This document shows positions 16,547 to 24,970 of a stretch of 40,255 nucleotides of DNA, piece by piece. The notes beneath the pieces are model-generated. The model was not told where the DNA came from, did not search any database, and saw nothing but the letters and a program-made list of their open reading frames with translations. The stretch covers positions 1-40,255 of the forward strand of contig JAHHID010000071.1 in NCBI GenBank assembly GCA_019359015.1. The letters run 5' to 3'. The stretch's first letter is position 1, and the number at the start of each line of letters is the position of its first letter. This stretch comes from Spirirestis rafaelensis WJT71-NPBG6 (GTDB lineage Bacteria; Cyanobacteriota; Cyanobacteriia; Cyanobacteriales; Nostocaceae). The position numbers and the translations under genes are program-made.

Positions 16547-17038
16547 TTAAATTTCGGCACCCGCTTTAGGTTCAGCACCGAATGGGGCAACGTAATCACG
16601 GAAGAGAGTGATTTGCTGCTCAAAACCAAGTTGCTTAATTTTGTCTAACAGTTGTTGAGATCCAGAAGAAAGCTGATAGTTAGCAGGCATAGGAATGATA
16701 GTAGCGTTATCCATGCCTTGAGCTAGGCGATACCAAAATAACAGCTTGGTGGTTTCACCCAAAGAGCCATATTCACGAGTTAATTGGTTATCTACACCAT
16801 TAATCAAGTCACGCTGAAGTTGCAGTTGTTCTTCGTGAGATAATTCTTTAACTTGATTAAATAAACCTTCGGCAATTTCGGTAGAAACGGTGCTTGCTCC
16901 GGGTGCTGCTGGGGTGACTGAGCTACCCATTTCTTTGTAAACGAACCAAAATAAAGCAAGCTGATCGTCTACGTCTAAAGCTTGCCAAGCTTGGACATGT
17001 TCGCGAATAGTTGGATCATTGGTTTGGGTAAATGTCAT
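16547..17038 (-). CDS. Helical carotenoid protein (canonical OCP N-terminal domain)
   Basis: The 163-aa protein is a stand-alone OCP N-terminal domain. It shows WQALDVDDQLALFWFVYKEM (18-37) followed by the conserved PAAPGA linker. Later blocks are LTREYGSLGETTKLLFWYRL and PMPANYQLSSGSQQLLDKI. Trp31 and Tyr34 match the W41/Y44 carotenoid contacts of Synechocystis OCP, and Trp102-Tyr103 match W110/Y111, so carotenoid binding is well supported. It should bind a ketocarotenoid and quench singlet oxygen or phycobilisome energy, or hand the pigment to a CTDH. It is the first of three tandem paralogues on this strand and diverges from the SDR gene. Confidence 0.93.
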   Translation of the reverse strand: MTFTQTNDPTIREHVQAWQALDVDDQLALFWFVYKEMGSSVTPAAPGASTVSTEIAEGLFNQVKELSHEEQLQLQRDLINGVDNQLTREYGSLGETTKLLFWYRLAQGMDNATIIPMPANYQLSSGSQQLLDKIKQLGFEQQITLFRDYVAPFGAEPKAGAEI

Positions 17039-17139
17039 AACAAACTCCGATTGCTATTAAATGATTGCTATTGCAACCCTATCAAAGGTACATCTGGCGT
17101 TTAACCCTACTGAAGACAGATGTATCTAAATCAGAGAGA

Positions 17140-17258
17140 AGAACAATTGGGACTAGGGACTAAGGATTGGGGATTAGGGACTAGGAAAGATATTATTCAG
17201 GTAAATTTGTTTCTTGCCAGTGCCCAGTCCCCAGTACCCAGTAGCCATTCCCTAGTTT
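17140..17258. repeat. STRR block upstream of the SDR gene
   Basis: Repeats of the GGGACTAGG/GGGGATTAG type and of CCCAGTCCCCAGTACCCAGT fill the space before the SDR ribosome binding site. An in-frame ATG at 17120 would translate through them, but the result looks like repeat-derived nonsense. Confidence 0.75.
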
Positions 17259-17272
17259 TAGGAGGTATATCG

Positions 17273-18148
17273 ATGGATAGACGTTTAGAGGGCAAAGTTG
17301 CGATAATCACTGGTGCTGGTACTGGTATTGGAGAAGCGATCGCTCACAAATTTGCCAAAGAAGGTGCATCAGTGATTGTCAACGGATTAGCAAGCGATCC
17401 GATTGAAGAGGTGGTGCAAGCGATTAAACATTATGGCGGAAAAGCGATCGCCTACGCAGGAGATGTTTCCCAAGAGTTTCACGCTAAAAATTGCGTGCAA
17501 ACCGCTATTAATGCTTACGGCAAGTTAGATATCTTAATCAACAATGCTGGAGTTTTCCTCGCTACCGCTCAAACTGAGGATTACCCCATCGATGTATTTG
17601 ATGACACGATTCGCATGAACATTCGTTCAGCGTTTTTGATGACCAAATACGCACTTCCCCACCTTCAAAAAACGCGGGGTAATATCGTTTCCGCAGGTTC
17701 AGAAGCAGGCTTCAACGGTTTAGCATACAACACAACCTACGGCGGTACCAAAGGCTGGATGCATTCATTCATGAAAGGTGTAGCTGTCGAACAAGCCAAA
17801 CATGGTATTCGTGCTAATTGTGTCTGTCCCGGTGCAATTGATACTGCATGGACGCACAAAGAAACTGGTCCAATGGACGCGAAGATGGAAAAATCTTTGA
17901 TTGAAGGTACACCACTAGCGCGACGCGGCACACCAGAAGAAATGGCAAATGTTTACGCCTTCATTGCCTCGGATGAAGCTAGCTACGTCACCGGCGCACT
18001 GTGGCTAGCTGATGGTGGTGTAACCGTAGCCAAAGGATCTGCCGGTTCAGATACTCCATTTTGGATGCGCTTTGCACCCAAGGGCGAATTGCGCCTTGAT
18101 CACTCCAAAGAAGGGTTAGAAAATAAAGAAACTCAGACGATGAAGTAA
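17273..18148 (+). CDS. SDR family oxidoreductase (glucose/ribitol dehydrogenase-like)
   Basis: The 291-aa classical short-chain dehydrogenase has the cofactor motif TGAGTGIG (13-20), NNAG (90-93), catalytic Ser143 and the Tyr156-GGT-Lys160 pair. The C-terminal GALWLADGGVTV block is also present. The start at 17273 is set by the strong SD GGAGG at 17260-17264. An upstream in-frame ATG reads through tandem repeats and is rejected. It reduces or oxidises a carbonyl/alcohol with NAD(P); the substrate is unknown. It diverges from the carotenoid-protein genes and begins the plus-strand stress series. Confidence 0.92.
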   Translation: MDRRLEGKVAIITGAGTGIGEAIAHKFAKEGASVIVNGLASDPIEEVVQAIKHYGGKAIAYAGDVSQEFHAKNCVQTAINAYGKLDILINNAGVFLATAQTEDYPIDVFDDTIRMNIRSAFLMTKYALPHLQKTRGNIVSAGSEAGFNGLAYNTTYGGTKGWMHSFMKGVAVEQAKHGIRANCVCPGAIDTAWTHKETGPMDAKMEKSLIEGTPLARRGTPEEMANVYAFIASDEASYVTGALWLADGGVTVAKGSAGSDTPFWMRFAPKGELRLDHSKEGLENKETQTMK

Positions 18149-18149
18149 G

Positions 18150-18316
18150 GCATGGGGCATTGGGCATTGGGCATTGGGCAATGGGGCAGGAGGAAGGGTA
18201 AAAAGTAAAAAACAAGGAAGAAGAAATATTTCTTCCCCTGCTCCCCCTGCTCCCCCTGCTCCCCCTGCTTCCTCTGCTTCCTCTGCTCCCCCTGCTCCCC
18301 CTGCTCCCCCTCTCCC
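18150..18316. repeat. STRR block
   Basis: The block holds GGGCATT units (about four), then a CTCCCCCTG unit repeated about eight times with TTCCTCTGC variants. It separates the SDR gene from a small minus-strand gene. No gene is visible inside. Confidence 0.85.
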
Positions 18317-18466
18317 CTACTCTCTCCTATCTCCATAATCTTCAGAAGACTTGGGATCTAACTCCCAGCGACCGTTGTCGCGCTGTTCTAAAATTTCGTG
18401 GGATTCCTTATCTGGATCTATACGGTTGACTTGAGCTTCTAAATCTATTTGTTGTTGATCTGGCAT
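18317..18466 (-). CDS. Small hydrophilic protein, 49 aa
   Basis: An ATG at 18466-18464 opens a 49-codon frame. Its protein starts [20 protein letters not shown], continues [19 protein letters not shown] and ends [10 protein letters not shown] before TAG. The sequence is acidic, has no membrane segment and is not low complexity, unlike the repeats that abut its stop. The codon use looks normal. I do not recognise a family, and there is no strong SD. Its reading frame is the only sensible coding candidate in this gap. Confidence 0.55.
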   Translation of the reverse strand: MPDQQQIDLEAQVNRIDPDKESHEILEQRDNGRWELDPKSSEDYGDRRE

Positions 18467-18641
18467 GATTCTGGCTATTTCTGCATCTGCAAAATAACGT
18501 TTTCCTTGATTTGGCTTGTCTCCCTAGAGATGTATTACTTGAGATGGAAAAAATCTATCCCTTTGGAGCGAAGAGAAGATAGTAGTTGGTGCATACCATT
18601 ACAAGTGTAAATTCATGGTCAAGCAATTTCAAGCTAAAGCA

Positions 18642-18704
18642 TTATGAGTTAGGAAAGATAATTTGGCGAGATGAAGCGCTCATTCCTATCTCATAACTTT
18701 TTTT
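18642..18704 (+). terminator. Intrinsic terminator with no obvious upstream gene
   Basis: TTATGAGTTAGGAA (18642-18655) pairs with TTCCTATCTCATAA (18683-18696) with one mismatch, and CTTTTTTT follows directly. It lies 90 nt before the DUF2267 start codon on the same strand. The preceding plus-strand gene ended 500 bp earlier. It could end a small RNA or act as a leader attenuator. Confidence 0.6.
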
Positions 18705-18793
18705 AAAAATAATAAAGTAATAATTAACGTGGATATATTTTGAAGAATTAACAAATCAAAACATTCTTTATTTTTTATACTAGGAGGAAAAAA

Positions 18794-19192
18794 GTGAAAT
18801 ACGACGAGTTTATTAAACATGTCCAAAGCGTTGCTCAATTAGATTCTCGTGAAGAGGCAGAACGTGCTACTAGTGCTACGTTGGAAAGTATTAGAGAACG
18901 CATTGTCGGCGATGAAAGTAAGGATTTGGCTTCACAGTTGCCAAAGGAATTAGGTGAATTTTTGCGCGGTCGCGAAGGCGAAAATGGTCAGCATTTCGGC
19001 TTGGAAGAGTTTATAAAGATGGTGAGTGAGAAGGAAAATGTAGAACCCACTGCCGCTGCAATTCATGTCCGGGCTGTTTTTACTGTGTTACAAAGTGCTG
19101 TAAGTCCTGGTGAGTTTGCAGATTTGCAAGCAAATTTTTCACCCGATTATGCGGAAATATTTCCAGCGGGTTCGACTGTCGTTTCGCAGTGA
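18794..19192 (+). CDS. DUF2267 domain-containing protein
   Basis: The 132-aa soluble protein has the DUF2267 pattern: MKYDEFIKHVQSVAQLDSRE at the start, ATSATLESIRERIVGDESKD, then LASQLPKELGEFLRG. A second half-repeat follows (FIKMVSEKENVEPTAAAIHV ... VLQSAVSPGEFADLQANF). The start codon is GTG, fixed by the strong SD AGGAGG 10 nt upstream. Members are small helical proteins of unknown function, often in stress operons of cyanobacteria. Here it leads the DJ-1/SRPBCC/ADH series and has a terminator-like leader. Confidence 0.88.
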   Translation: MKYDEFIKHVQSVAQLDSREEAERATSATLESIRERIVGDESKDLASQLPKELGEFLRGREGENGQHFGLEEFIKMVSEKENVEPTAAAIHVRAVFTVLQSAVSPGEFADLQANFSPDYAEIFPAGSTVVSQ

Positions 19193-19253
19193 AGGTTTGA
19201 GAATATTTGAGTACTGAAGTGCTCACTACGTAAATAATTAAATAGGTGATTCA

Positions 19254-20348
19254 ATGGCAAACTTTAATAATCATGGCAAGAGAAAAGTCGCTATCCTCAT
19301 TGAAAATGGAGTAGAGGATGCGGAATTTCAAGTGCCTTATAACGGGCTAAAACAAGCGGGGATGGACGTAGTTGTCCTCGGTGGTCGGATGAATGAAAAG
19401 TATAAGGGCAAACAAGGCAAAGTTTCTCAGCAAGCTGATGGGACTACTACAGAAGCGATCGCCTCTGAATTTGATGCGGTGGTAATTCCCGGTGGGATGG
19501 GTCCGGATCACATGCGACGCAACCCTAACACTGTACGCTTTGTAAAACAAGCAATGCAGCAAGGTAAATTGGTGGCTGCGGTTTGTCACGGACCCCAAGT
19601 TTTGATTGAAGGGGATTTGCTCCAAGGTAAACAAGCTACTGGTTTCAGCGCTATCCGTAAAGACATGATCAATGCGGGTGCAAAATTTGTTGATGAACCG
19701 TTGGTAGTTGACGGAAATTTGATTACCTCACGTCAACCGGGAGATTTGGCAATCTTCACCACAGCTATCTTGAGTCGTTTGGGTTACGGTGGCAAAGATG
19801 CTGCATTACCCAGCGAGAATGATACAAGCGCGGAATGGTGGAAGCTAGCTGATGCTTGGGGTGGTTCTACCAAAGGTGATATTGTCAAAGGTCTAAATAC
19901 TGCTCTTGCTGGTGAGCGTTATTCGCTAGAAGCTTTAAAGAAGTATTCTGAGAAAGAGTCAGATGCTCAAATCCAGTCGCTCTTTCAAGAGATAATCGCG
20001 TCAAAGCTGCGTCACATCTACAACCTGGAAACTTATCTTGAGCGATTGGGCGAAAAACCTTCTTTAACGGCTAATATCGCCAATCAATACGCGAAAGTAA
20101 AAACGGCTATGACCGGAAGTGACGATATATTTCAATTACGTTCCGCTTTGGGCGATGTGCAAACTGGTATAGGTGATATTGGCAATTTGTGTGCTATGTA
20201 TACCGACCCGGTAGCTACTGCGCTATTTACGGATATTTACAACGATTTGGTAGCTTCTGAACAGCGATTGGTAGAGCTGTATCAAACGCGGATGGGGCTG
20301 GATATTAAGCCTGCCAAGCCCACGACGGGTGCGGCTGTGTCGATGTAG
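19254..20348 (+). CDS. DJ-1/PfpI amidotransferase-like protein fused to a ferritin-like helical domain
   Basis: Residues 10-180 form a DJ-1/PfpI (type 1 glutamine amidotransferase-like) domain. Glu21 is in ENGVEDAEF, the nucleophile elbow is AAVCHGPQ (Cys111-His112), and FDAVVIPGGMGPD lies before it. Related enzymes act as glyoxalase III, protein deglycase or protease. Residues ~205-350 are helical, with ERYSLEALKKYSEKESDAQI and SKLRHIYNLETYLERLGEKP. They resemble the ferritin-like/DUF892-DUF2383 bundle, though few metal-ligand ExxH pairs are clear. PfpI alone is normally about 170-190 aa, so this is a fusion. Spacing to neighbours (61 and 104 bp) suggests a stress operon. Confidence 0.88.
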   Translation: MANFNNHGKRKVAILIENGVEDAEFQVPYNGLKQAGMDVVVLGGRMNEKYKGKQGKVSQQADGTTTEAIASEFDAVVIPGGMGPDHMRRNPNTVRFVKQAMQQGKLVAAVCHGPQVLIEGDLLQGKQATGFSAIRKDMINAGAKFVDEPLVVDGNLITSRQPGDLAIFTTAILSRLGYGGKDAALPSENDTSAEWWKLADAWGGSTKGDIVKGLNTALAGERYSLEALKKYSEKESDAQIQSLFQEIIASKLRHIYNLETYLERLGEKPSLTANIANQYAKVKTAMTGSDDIFQLRSALGDVQTGIGDIGNLCAMYTDPVATALFTDIYNDLVASEQRLVELYQTRMGLDIKPAKPTTGAAVSM

Positions 20349-20363
20349 TTTTTTTTAACGTAG

Positions 20364-20414
20364 ACGCAAAGACACCAAAACCGCTAAGGAAGAGGTTATA
20401 GAGGGTCTTTGCGT
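20364..20414. repeat. Inverted repeat in intergenic region
   Basis: ACGCAAAGAC (20364-20373) and GTCTTTGCGT (20405-20414) are perfect complements around a 31-nt loop, preceded by a run of eight or more T at 20349-20356. It is a degenerate copy of a common cyanobacterial intergenic repeat and may terminate the DJ-1 fusion transcript. Confidence 0.5.
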
Positions 20415-20452
20415 CTTTGCGGTTATTTTTACTGATAGGAAGAGATAAAAAT

Positions 20453-21151
20453 ATGGCTTCGAGTTCGGGAAATGAGTTGAGTAAGAGTCAAGGCACTGAG
20501 GCTGGTGAAACTGAGCGTTGGGCGTCTCTGGTGGGTGGTGGTGCAATGGTGCTGATGGGTTTGAGTCAGCGTTCTTTGCGCGGGGTGCTGATGGCTGTAG
20601 CTGGGGGCGGTTTGGTATATCAAGGTGTAACTAAGCAAAGCACGATTCAGCAAGCACAGGAAGCTATAGGTATAAATAAATCTATCAAAGTCGAAAAGAC
20701 GGTAACGATAAATAAACCAGCGGATGAACTTTATCGCTTTTGGCACGACTTTGAGAATTTGCCTAGGTTTATGAAGCATCTCAAATCTGTGACTGTACAA
20801 AATGACAAAAGGTCGCATTGGATTGCGAATGCACCTTTGGATAATACTGTGGAATGGGATGCAGATATATTGGAAGACCGAGAAAATGAGTTTATTTCTT
20901 GGGCTTCGGTGGAAGGTGCAGACGTAGAAAACTCTGGTTTTATTCGCTTTAAGAAAGCACCAGGCGATCGCGGCACTGAAGTAAAGGTAGTTCTTGAATA
21001 TAACCCGCCCGGTGGAGCGCTTGCATCTGCATTTGCCAAACTTTTTGGTGAAGAACCAGAACAACAAATTGGTGATGATTTGCGCCGTTTCAAAATGTTG
21101 ATGGAAGCTGGCGAAATAGCCACAACTGAAGGACAACCAAAGGGAGGGTAA
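20453..21151 (+). CDS. SRPBCC family protein (polyketide cyclase/COQ10-like) with N-terminal hydrophobic segment
   Basis: The 232-aa protein (ATG at 20453 with SD AGGAAGAG; an ATG 12 codons upstream lacks one) starts with a Gly-rich hydrophobic DUF2892-like segment (residues ~25-65). A SRPBCC ligand-binding domain follows: VEKTVTINKPADELYRFWHD at the start, FENLPRFMKHLKSV, WDADILEDRENEFISWASVE and the C-terminal helix PEQQIGDDLRRFKMLMEAGE. The ligand is unknown; such proteins are common in cyanobacterial stress clusters. It lies between the DJ-1 fusion and the first dehydrogenase. Confidence 0.87.
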   Translation: MASSSGNELSKSQGTEAGETERWASLVGGGAMVLMGLSQRSLRGVLMAVAGGGLVYQGVTKQSTIQQAQEAIGINKSIKVEKTVTINKPADELYRFWHDFENLPRFMKHLKSVTVQNDKRSHWIANAPLDNTVEWDADILEDRENEFISWASVEGADVENSGFIRFKKAPGDRGTEVKVVLEYNPPGGALASAFAKLFGEEPEQQIGDDLRRFKMLMEAGEIATTEGQPKGG

Positions 21152-21153
21152 GA

Positions 21154-21384
<231 letters not shown>

Positions 21385-22554
21385 ATGAAAGCAGTCTGCT
21401 GGCATGGCGCCAATGATGTGCGGGTGGAAACGGTGCCAGACCCGAAAATTCTCAACCCGCGTGACGCTATTATCAAAATTACTTCAACGGCAATTTGCGG
21501 TTCTGATTTGCATATTTACGGTGGCTACATTCCCACAGTGCAAGCGGGTGACATTATCGGTCACGAATTTATGGGGGAAGTGGTTGAAGTTGGTAGTAAC
21601 ATAACTAATTTAAAAATAGGCGATCGCGTTGTTGTTCCTTCGATGATCGGTTGCGGTAACTGCAATTATTGCCAGCGTGATATGTGGTCGCTGTGCGACA
21701 ATTCCAATCATAAAGGTTGGATGGAAGAAAAATTGTATGGTAGTATCACCTCAGCAATTTACGGCTACTCCCATACCTTCGGTGGTTATGCCGGCGGACA
21801 AGCAGAATATGTACGCGTACCTTTTGCCGATGTCGGTGTGGTAAAAGTCCCTAAAGACATACCCGATGAAAAGTTGCTTTTTATCTCCGATGCCATCCCC
21901 ACGGGCTATATGGGTGCAGAATTATGCGATATTCAGCCGGGTGATACTGTAGCAGTTTGGGGTTGCGGTGCTGTCGGACAATTCGCCATGATCAGTGCTT
22001 ACATGATGGGTGCTGAGAAAGTTATCGCGATTGACCGCTTTCCAGAACGCTTAGAAATGGCAAAAAATTTCGCCAAAGCCGAAATTATCAACTATGAAGA
22101 AGTTGATGCTGGCGAAGCATTAAAAGAAATGACCGGCGGTCGCGGTCCCGATGCATGTATTGATGCAGTGGGATTAGAAGCGCATGGCGTCGGTTTTGAA
22201 GACTTTTACGACCAGACAAAGCAAAAGCTGCGGTTAGAAACTGACCGTCCCCACGTACTGCGGCAAATGATGCTTGCTTGTCGTAAAGGAGGCACCCTTT
22301 CAATTATGGGTGTTTACGGTGGTTTTGTGGACAAAATACCGTTTGGTGCAGCCTTTAACAAAGGTTTGACTTTCAGGATGGGACAAATGCATGGGCAAAA
22401 ATACATGCATAAGTTGCTAGAGCTAGTTTTAGATGGAAAATTAGATCCATCTATGGTTGTTAGCCATCAATTACCCCTGGAACAAGCACCCCACGGCTAC
22501 CACATTTTTCAACAGAAAGAGGACAACTGTATCAAAGTTGTTCTCAAACCATGA
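21385..22554 (+). CDS. Zinc-dependent alcohol dehydrogenase, copy 1 (MDR family)
   Basis: The 389-aa medium-chain dehydrogenase has catalytic zinc ligands Cys38 (AICGSDLH) and His60-Glu61 ([12 protein letters not shown]). The structural zinc cysteines are 90, 93, 96 and 104 ([15 protein letters not shown]). The nucleotide motif [13 protein letters not shown] is present. It matches the glutathione-independent formaldehyde/alcohol dehydrogenase-like group; the insertion [20 protein letters not shown] is a feature of that group. It should oxidise an alcohol or reduce an aldehyde with NAD(P). A close paralogue of identical length lies at 23709-24878. Confidence 0.92.
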   Translation: MKAVCWHGANDVRVETVPDPKILNPRDAIIKITSTAICGSDLHIYGGYIPTVQAGDIIGHEFMGEVVEVGSNITNLKIGDRVVVPSMIGCGNCNYCQRDMWSLCDNSNHKGWMEEKLYGSITSAIYGYSHTFGGYAGGQAEYVRVPFADVGVVKVPKDIPDEKLLFISDAIPTGYMGAELCDIQPGDTVAVWGCGAVGQFAMISAYMMGAEKVIAIDRFPERLEMAKNFAKAEIINYEEVDAGEALKEMTGGRGPDACIDAVGLEAHGVGFEDFYDQTKQKLRLETDRPHVLRQMMLACRKGGTLSIMGVYGGFVDKIPFGAAFNKGLTFRMGQMHGQKYMHKLLELVLDGKLDPSMVVSHQLPLEQAPHGYHIFQQKEDNCIKVVLKP

Positions 22555-22611
22555 AACGGCTAATTGCTAATAGCTATTAGCCGCAGACAAATAACTAAAT
22601 CGGAGGCTTTG

Positions 22612-23190
22612 ATGAAAAAATTTTTGCATAGAGTTTTGACAGTTGTTTTCGCGGGATTTGTATTTTTAGGCGCTCAAGCTTTTGGCTTCACTCAACAGCA
22701 AGCCTTTGCAGATGAAACTGTAGTATCACCTTACGGTTATTATTACAAAGGAACCCCAGATGAGTCCGTGGTTAACAAAGACAATACAGCGGTAGAAGGT
22801 GCCAAGAATAAGCTCAAAAATACTGTTGATAATGTCAAAGGAATTGCTAAAGATGCTGCGAATTCAACCAATAAAGGAATTGAAGACGCTGCCAAATCGG
22901 CAAATAATGTAACTGGGGAAAATGGAACTGTAGTATCACCTTACGGGTATTATTACAAAGGCACGCCCGACCCAGCTGTAATAGAAAATGACGCGAACAG
23001 CATTAACAATAAGTCTGCTGATAGTAAAAATCCTTTGGAAAGTATCGCTGATAATGTACGCGAAAAACTCAATCTTGATGAACCACTTCCTAAAAGCACA
23101 AAAGAGTTTTTAGGTTCAACAGAGAAAAGAATTGAAAACGTCGTTGAACCAATAACTGGAAATAAAGAAGGTTATCACCAAATCAGATAA
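22612..23190 (+). CDS. Exported protein with duplicated YGYYYKGTPD motif
   Basis: The 192-aa protein (ATG 22612 after SD CGGAGG) has a signal peptide with likely cleavage AFA-DE near residue 33. The 14-residue motif VVSPYGYYYKGTPD occurs twice, at 37-50 and 107-120. Between them is a Lys/Ala/Asn/Asp-rich amphipathic stretch (KNKLKNTVDNVKGIAKDAAN) reminiscent of LEA-like helices. The C-terminal domain (NVREKLNLDEPLPKSTKEFL, then EPITG) is shared with the next gene. The function is unknown. It sits 57 bp after the first dehydrogenase, so it is probably co-transcribed. Confidence 0.8.
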   Translation: MKKFLHRVLTVVFAGFVFLGAQAFGFTQQQAFADETVVSPYGYYYKGTPDESVVNKDNTAVEGAKNKLKNTVDNVKGIAKDAANSTNKGIEDAAKSANNVTGENGTVVSPYGYYYKGTPDPAVIENDANSINNKSADSKNPLESIADNVREKLNLDEPLPKSTKEFLGSTEKRIENVVEPITGNKEGYHQIR

Positions 23191-23208
23191 TCAATTTTGA
23201 TTTTTAAA

Positions 23209-23241
23209 AGAGTTATGAGTGAAGTTTAAACTCATAACTCT
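23209..23241 (+). terminator. Hairpin between the two exported-protein genes
   Basis: AGAGTTATGAGT (23209-23220) and ACTCATAACTCT (23230-23241) form a perfect 12-bp stem with a 9-nt loop, followed by an A-rich run. It could terminate, or stabilise the upstream mRNA. Confidence 0.5.
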
Positions 23242-23280
23242 AACTAAAAAATATGTAATTGAACGTGTTTAAGGAGGCAG

Positions 23281-23649
23281 ATGAATTTGCTAAAACTTTT
23301 CCGTATACGTCAGATTATTAAAGCTATTTTGATAGTATTTGCACTTTGCTGCATACAAACTTTGTCTTACAGTCCTGCACTGTCGGCGCAGGCTGATACC
23401 ATAAAAACTCCAGAGGCTAAATATTACAATGTAGAGCCAACTGAGAAAGACAAAGAGTTGGTTGACAATGCTAAAAATAACCTCAAAGACATTGGCGATA
23501 ATATTCGTGAAAAACTTAATCTTGATGAACCTTTACCTCAAAGTACGAAAGAGTTTTTGAATTCAAGCGAAAAGAAACTTGAAGATACAATTGAGCCAAT
23601 AACTGGAAAAAAGCAGGGATATTACCAAAATAATATACAAGCAAGGTAA
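23281..23649 (+). CDS. Exported small protein, paralogue of the preceding one
   Basis: The 122-aa protein has a signal peptide (hydrophobic AILIVFALCCIQTLSYSPAL, cleavage near LSA-QA) and an abbreviated motif KYYNVEPTEKD. The C-terminal domain REKLNLDEPLPQSTKEFLNS...EPITGKKQGYY is closely related to the end of the upstream 192-aa protein. The YGYYYKGTPD repeat is missing or eroded here. The SD AGGAGG is good. It precedes the second dehydrogenase by 59 bp. Together they repeat the arrangement of the first dehydrogenase and exported protein. Confidence 0.8.
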   Translation: MNLLKLFRIRQIIKAILIVFALCCIQTLSYSPALSAQADTIKTPEAKYYNVEPTEKDKELVDNAKNNLKDIGDNIREKLNLDEPLPQSTKEFLNSSEKKLEDTIEPITGKKQGYYQNNIQAR

Positions 23650-23708
23650 TTTTTCTTTTGTTTTTTTGCGTGCATATCACAACTAACAACTAACAACGAA
23701 TAAATATT

Positions 23709-24878
23709 ATGAAAGCACTATGCTGGCACGGCGCAAATGATGTAAGAGTTGATACAGTGCCAGATCCAAAAATTCTTAACCCGCGTGATGCGATTGTCAA
23801 AATTACATCAACGGCGATTTGCGGTTCTGATTTGCATCTTTTCAATGGCTACATCCCCACGATGGAAAAAGGCGATATCCTTGGTCATGAATTCATGGGG
23901 GAAGTCGTTGAACTTGGTAGCGCTGTTAATAATATAAAAATAGGCGATCGCGTTGTTGTTCCTTTCACAATATCTTGTGGTAACTGCTTTTTCTGCAATC
24001 GCGATTTATGGTCACTTTGCGATAACTCCAATCCCAACGGTTGGCTAGCAGAAAAAATCATGGGTCATTCTCCCGCAGGTCTATTTGGCTACTCTCACAT
24101 TTTCGGTGGTTACGCCGGCGGTCAGGCAGAATATGCCCGTGTACCCTTTGCCGATGTGGGTTTATTCAAAGTACCCGATGGAATGACGGATGACCAAGTA
24201 TTATTTCTAACTGATATTTTCCCAACTGGCTATATGGCAGCGGAGAACTGCAACATCAAACCCGGTGATATCGTCGCGGTTTGGGGTTGTGGACCAGTTG
24301 GACAATTCGCCATCAGAAGCGCTTACATGTTAGGCGCTGAACGTGTGATCGCCATTGATCGCGTTCCCGAACGCTTGCAAATGGCTAAAGAACAGGGCAA
24401 GGCAGAAGTCCTTAACTACGAAGAAGTTGATGTCGGTGAAGCCCTCAAAGAAATGACCGGTGGTCGCGGTCCCGACGCTGTGATTGATGCAGTCGGACTA
24501 GAAGCACACGGTACTGATGCGATGGGATTATACGACAGAGTAAAACAAGAGTTGCGCCTGGAATCAGACCGACCAACCGCATTACGAAACGCGATCGTAG
24601 CTTGTGGCAAAGCTGGTCACGTATCAGTTGCAGGTGCTTACGGTGGCTTCCTCGACAAAGTGCCAATGGGTGCAGCCATGAACAAAGCCTTAACCTTCAA
24701 GATGGGACAAACCCACGTCCACAGGTACTTGCGACCCTTATTAGAACACATTCAAAACGGTGATATCGATCCAACATTCATCATCACCCATACCCTACCT
24801 TTAGAACAAGCGCCCCACGGTTACGATATTTTCAAGCACAAGAAAGACAACTGCATCAAAGTTGTACTCAAACCTTGA
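23709..24878 (+). CDS. Zinc-dependent alcohol dehydrogenase, copy 2 (MDR family)
   Basis: The 389-aa paralogue of the gene at 21385 aligns without gaps by eye. All ligands are kept: Cys38, His60-Glu61, and structural cysteines 90, 93, 96 and 104 ([15 protein letters not shown]). [13 protein letters not shown] forms the nucleotide site. The two differ mainly in the substrate-lining segments (for example [13 protein letters not shown] versus [13 protein letters not shown]), so the copies may have different substrates. It follows the second exported-protein gene and precedes the broken Gfo/Idh/MocA gene. Confidence 0.92.
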   Translation: MKALCWHGANDVRVDTVPDPKILNPRDAIVKITSTAICGSDLHLFNGYIPTMEKGDILGHEFMGEVVELGSAVNNIKIGDRVVVPFTISCGNCFFCNRDLWSLCDNSNPNGWLAEKIMGHSPAGLFGYSHIFGGYAGGQAEYARVPFADVGLFKVPDGMTDDQVLFLTDIFPTGYMAAENCNIKPGDIVAVWGCGPVGQFAIRSAYMLGAERVIAIDRVPERLQMAKEQGKAEVLNYEEVDVGEALKEMTGGRGPDAVIDAVGLEAHGTDAMGLYDRVKQELRLESDRPTALRNAIVACGKAGHVSVAGAYGGFLDKVPMGAAMNKALTFKMGQTHVHRYLRPLLEHIQNGDIDPTFIITHTLPLEQAPHGYDIFKHKKDNCIKVVLKP

Positions 24879-24970
24879 GAGGAATTGGGGACTAGGGATT
24901 AGGTACTAGGAAAAATTCTTCCTAATCCTTAATACCCAATCACTAATGCTTGTCTAATAACTAAACTTCC

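Noticed and set aside
17120-17272. N-terminal extension of the SDR gene from an upstream ATG
   Set aside because: It reads through tandem repeats and ignores the strong GGAGG SD before the ATG at 17273.
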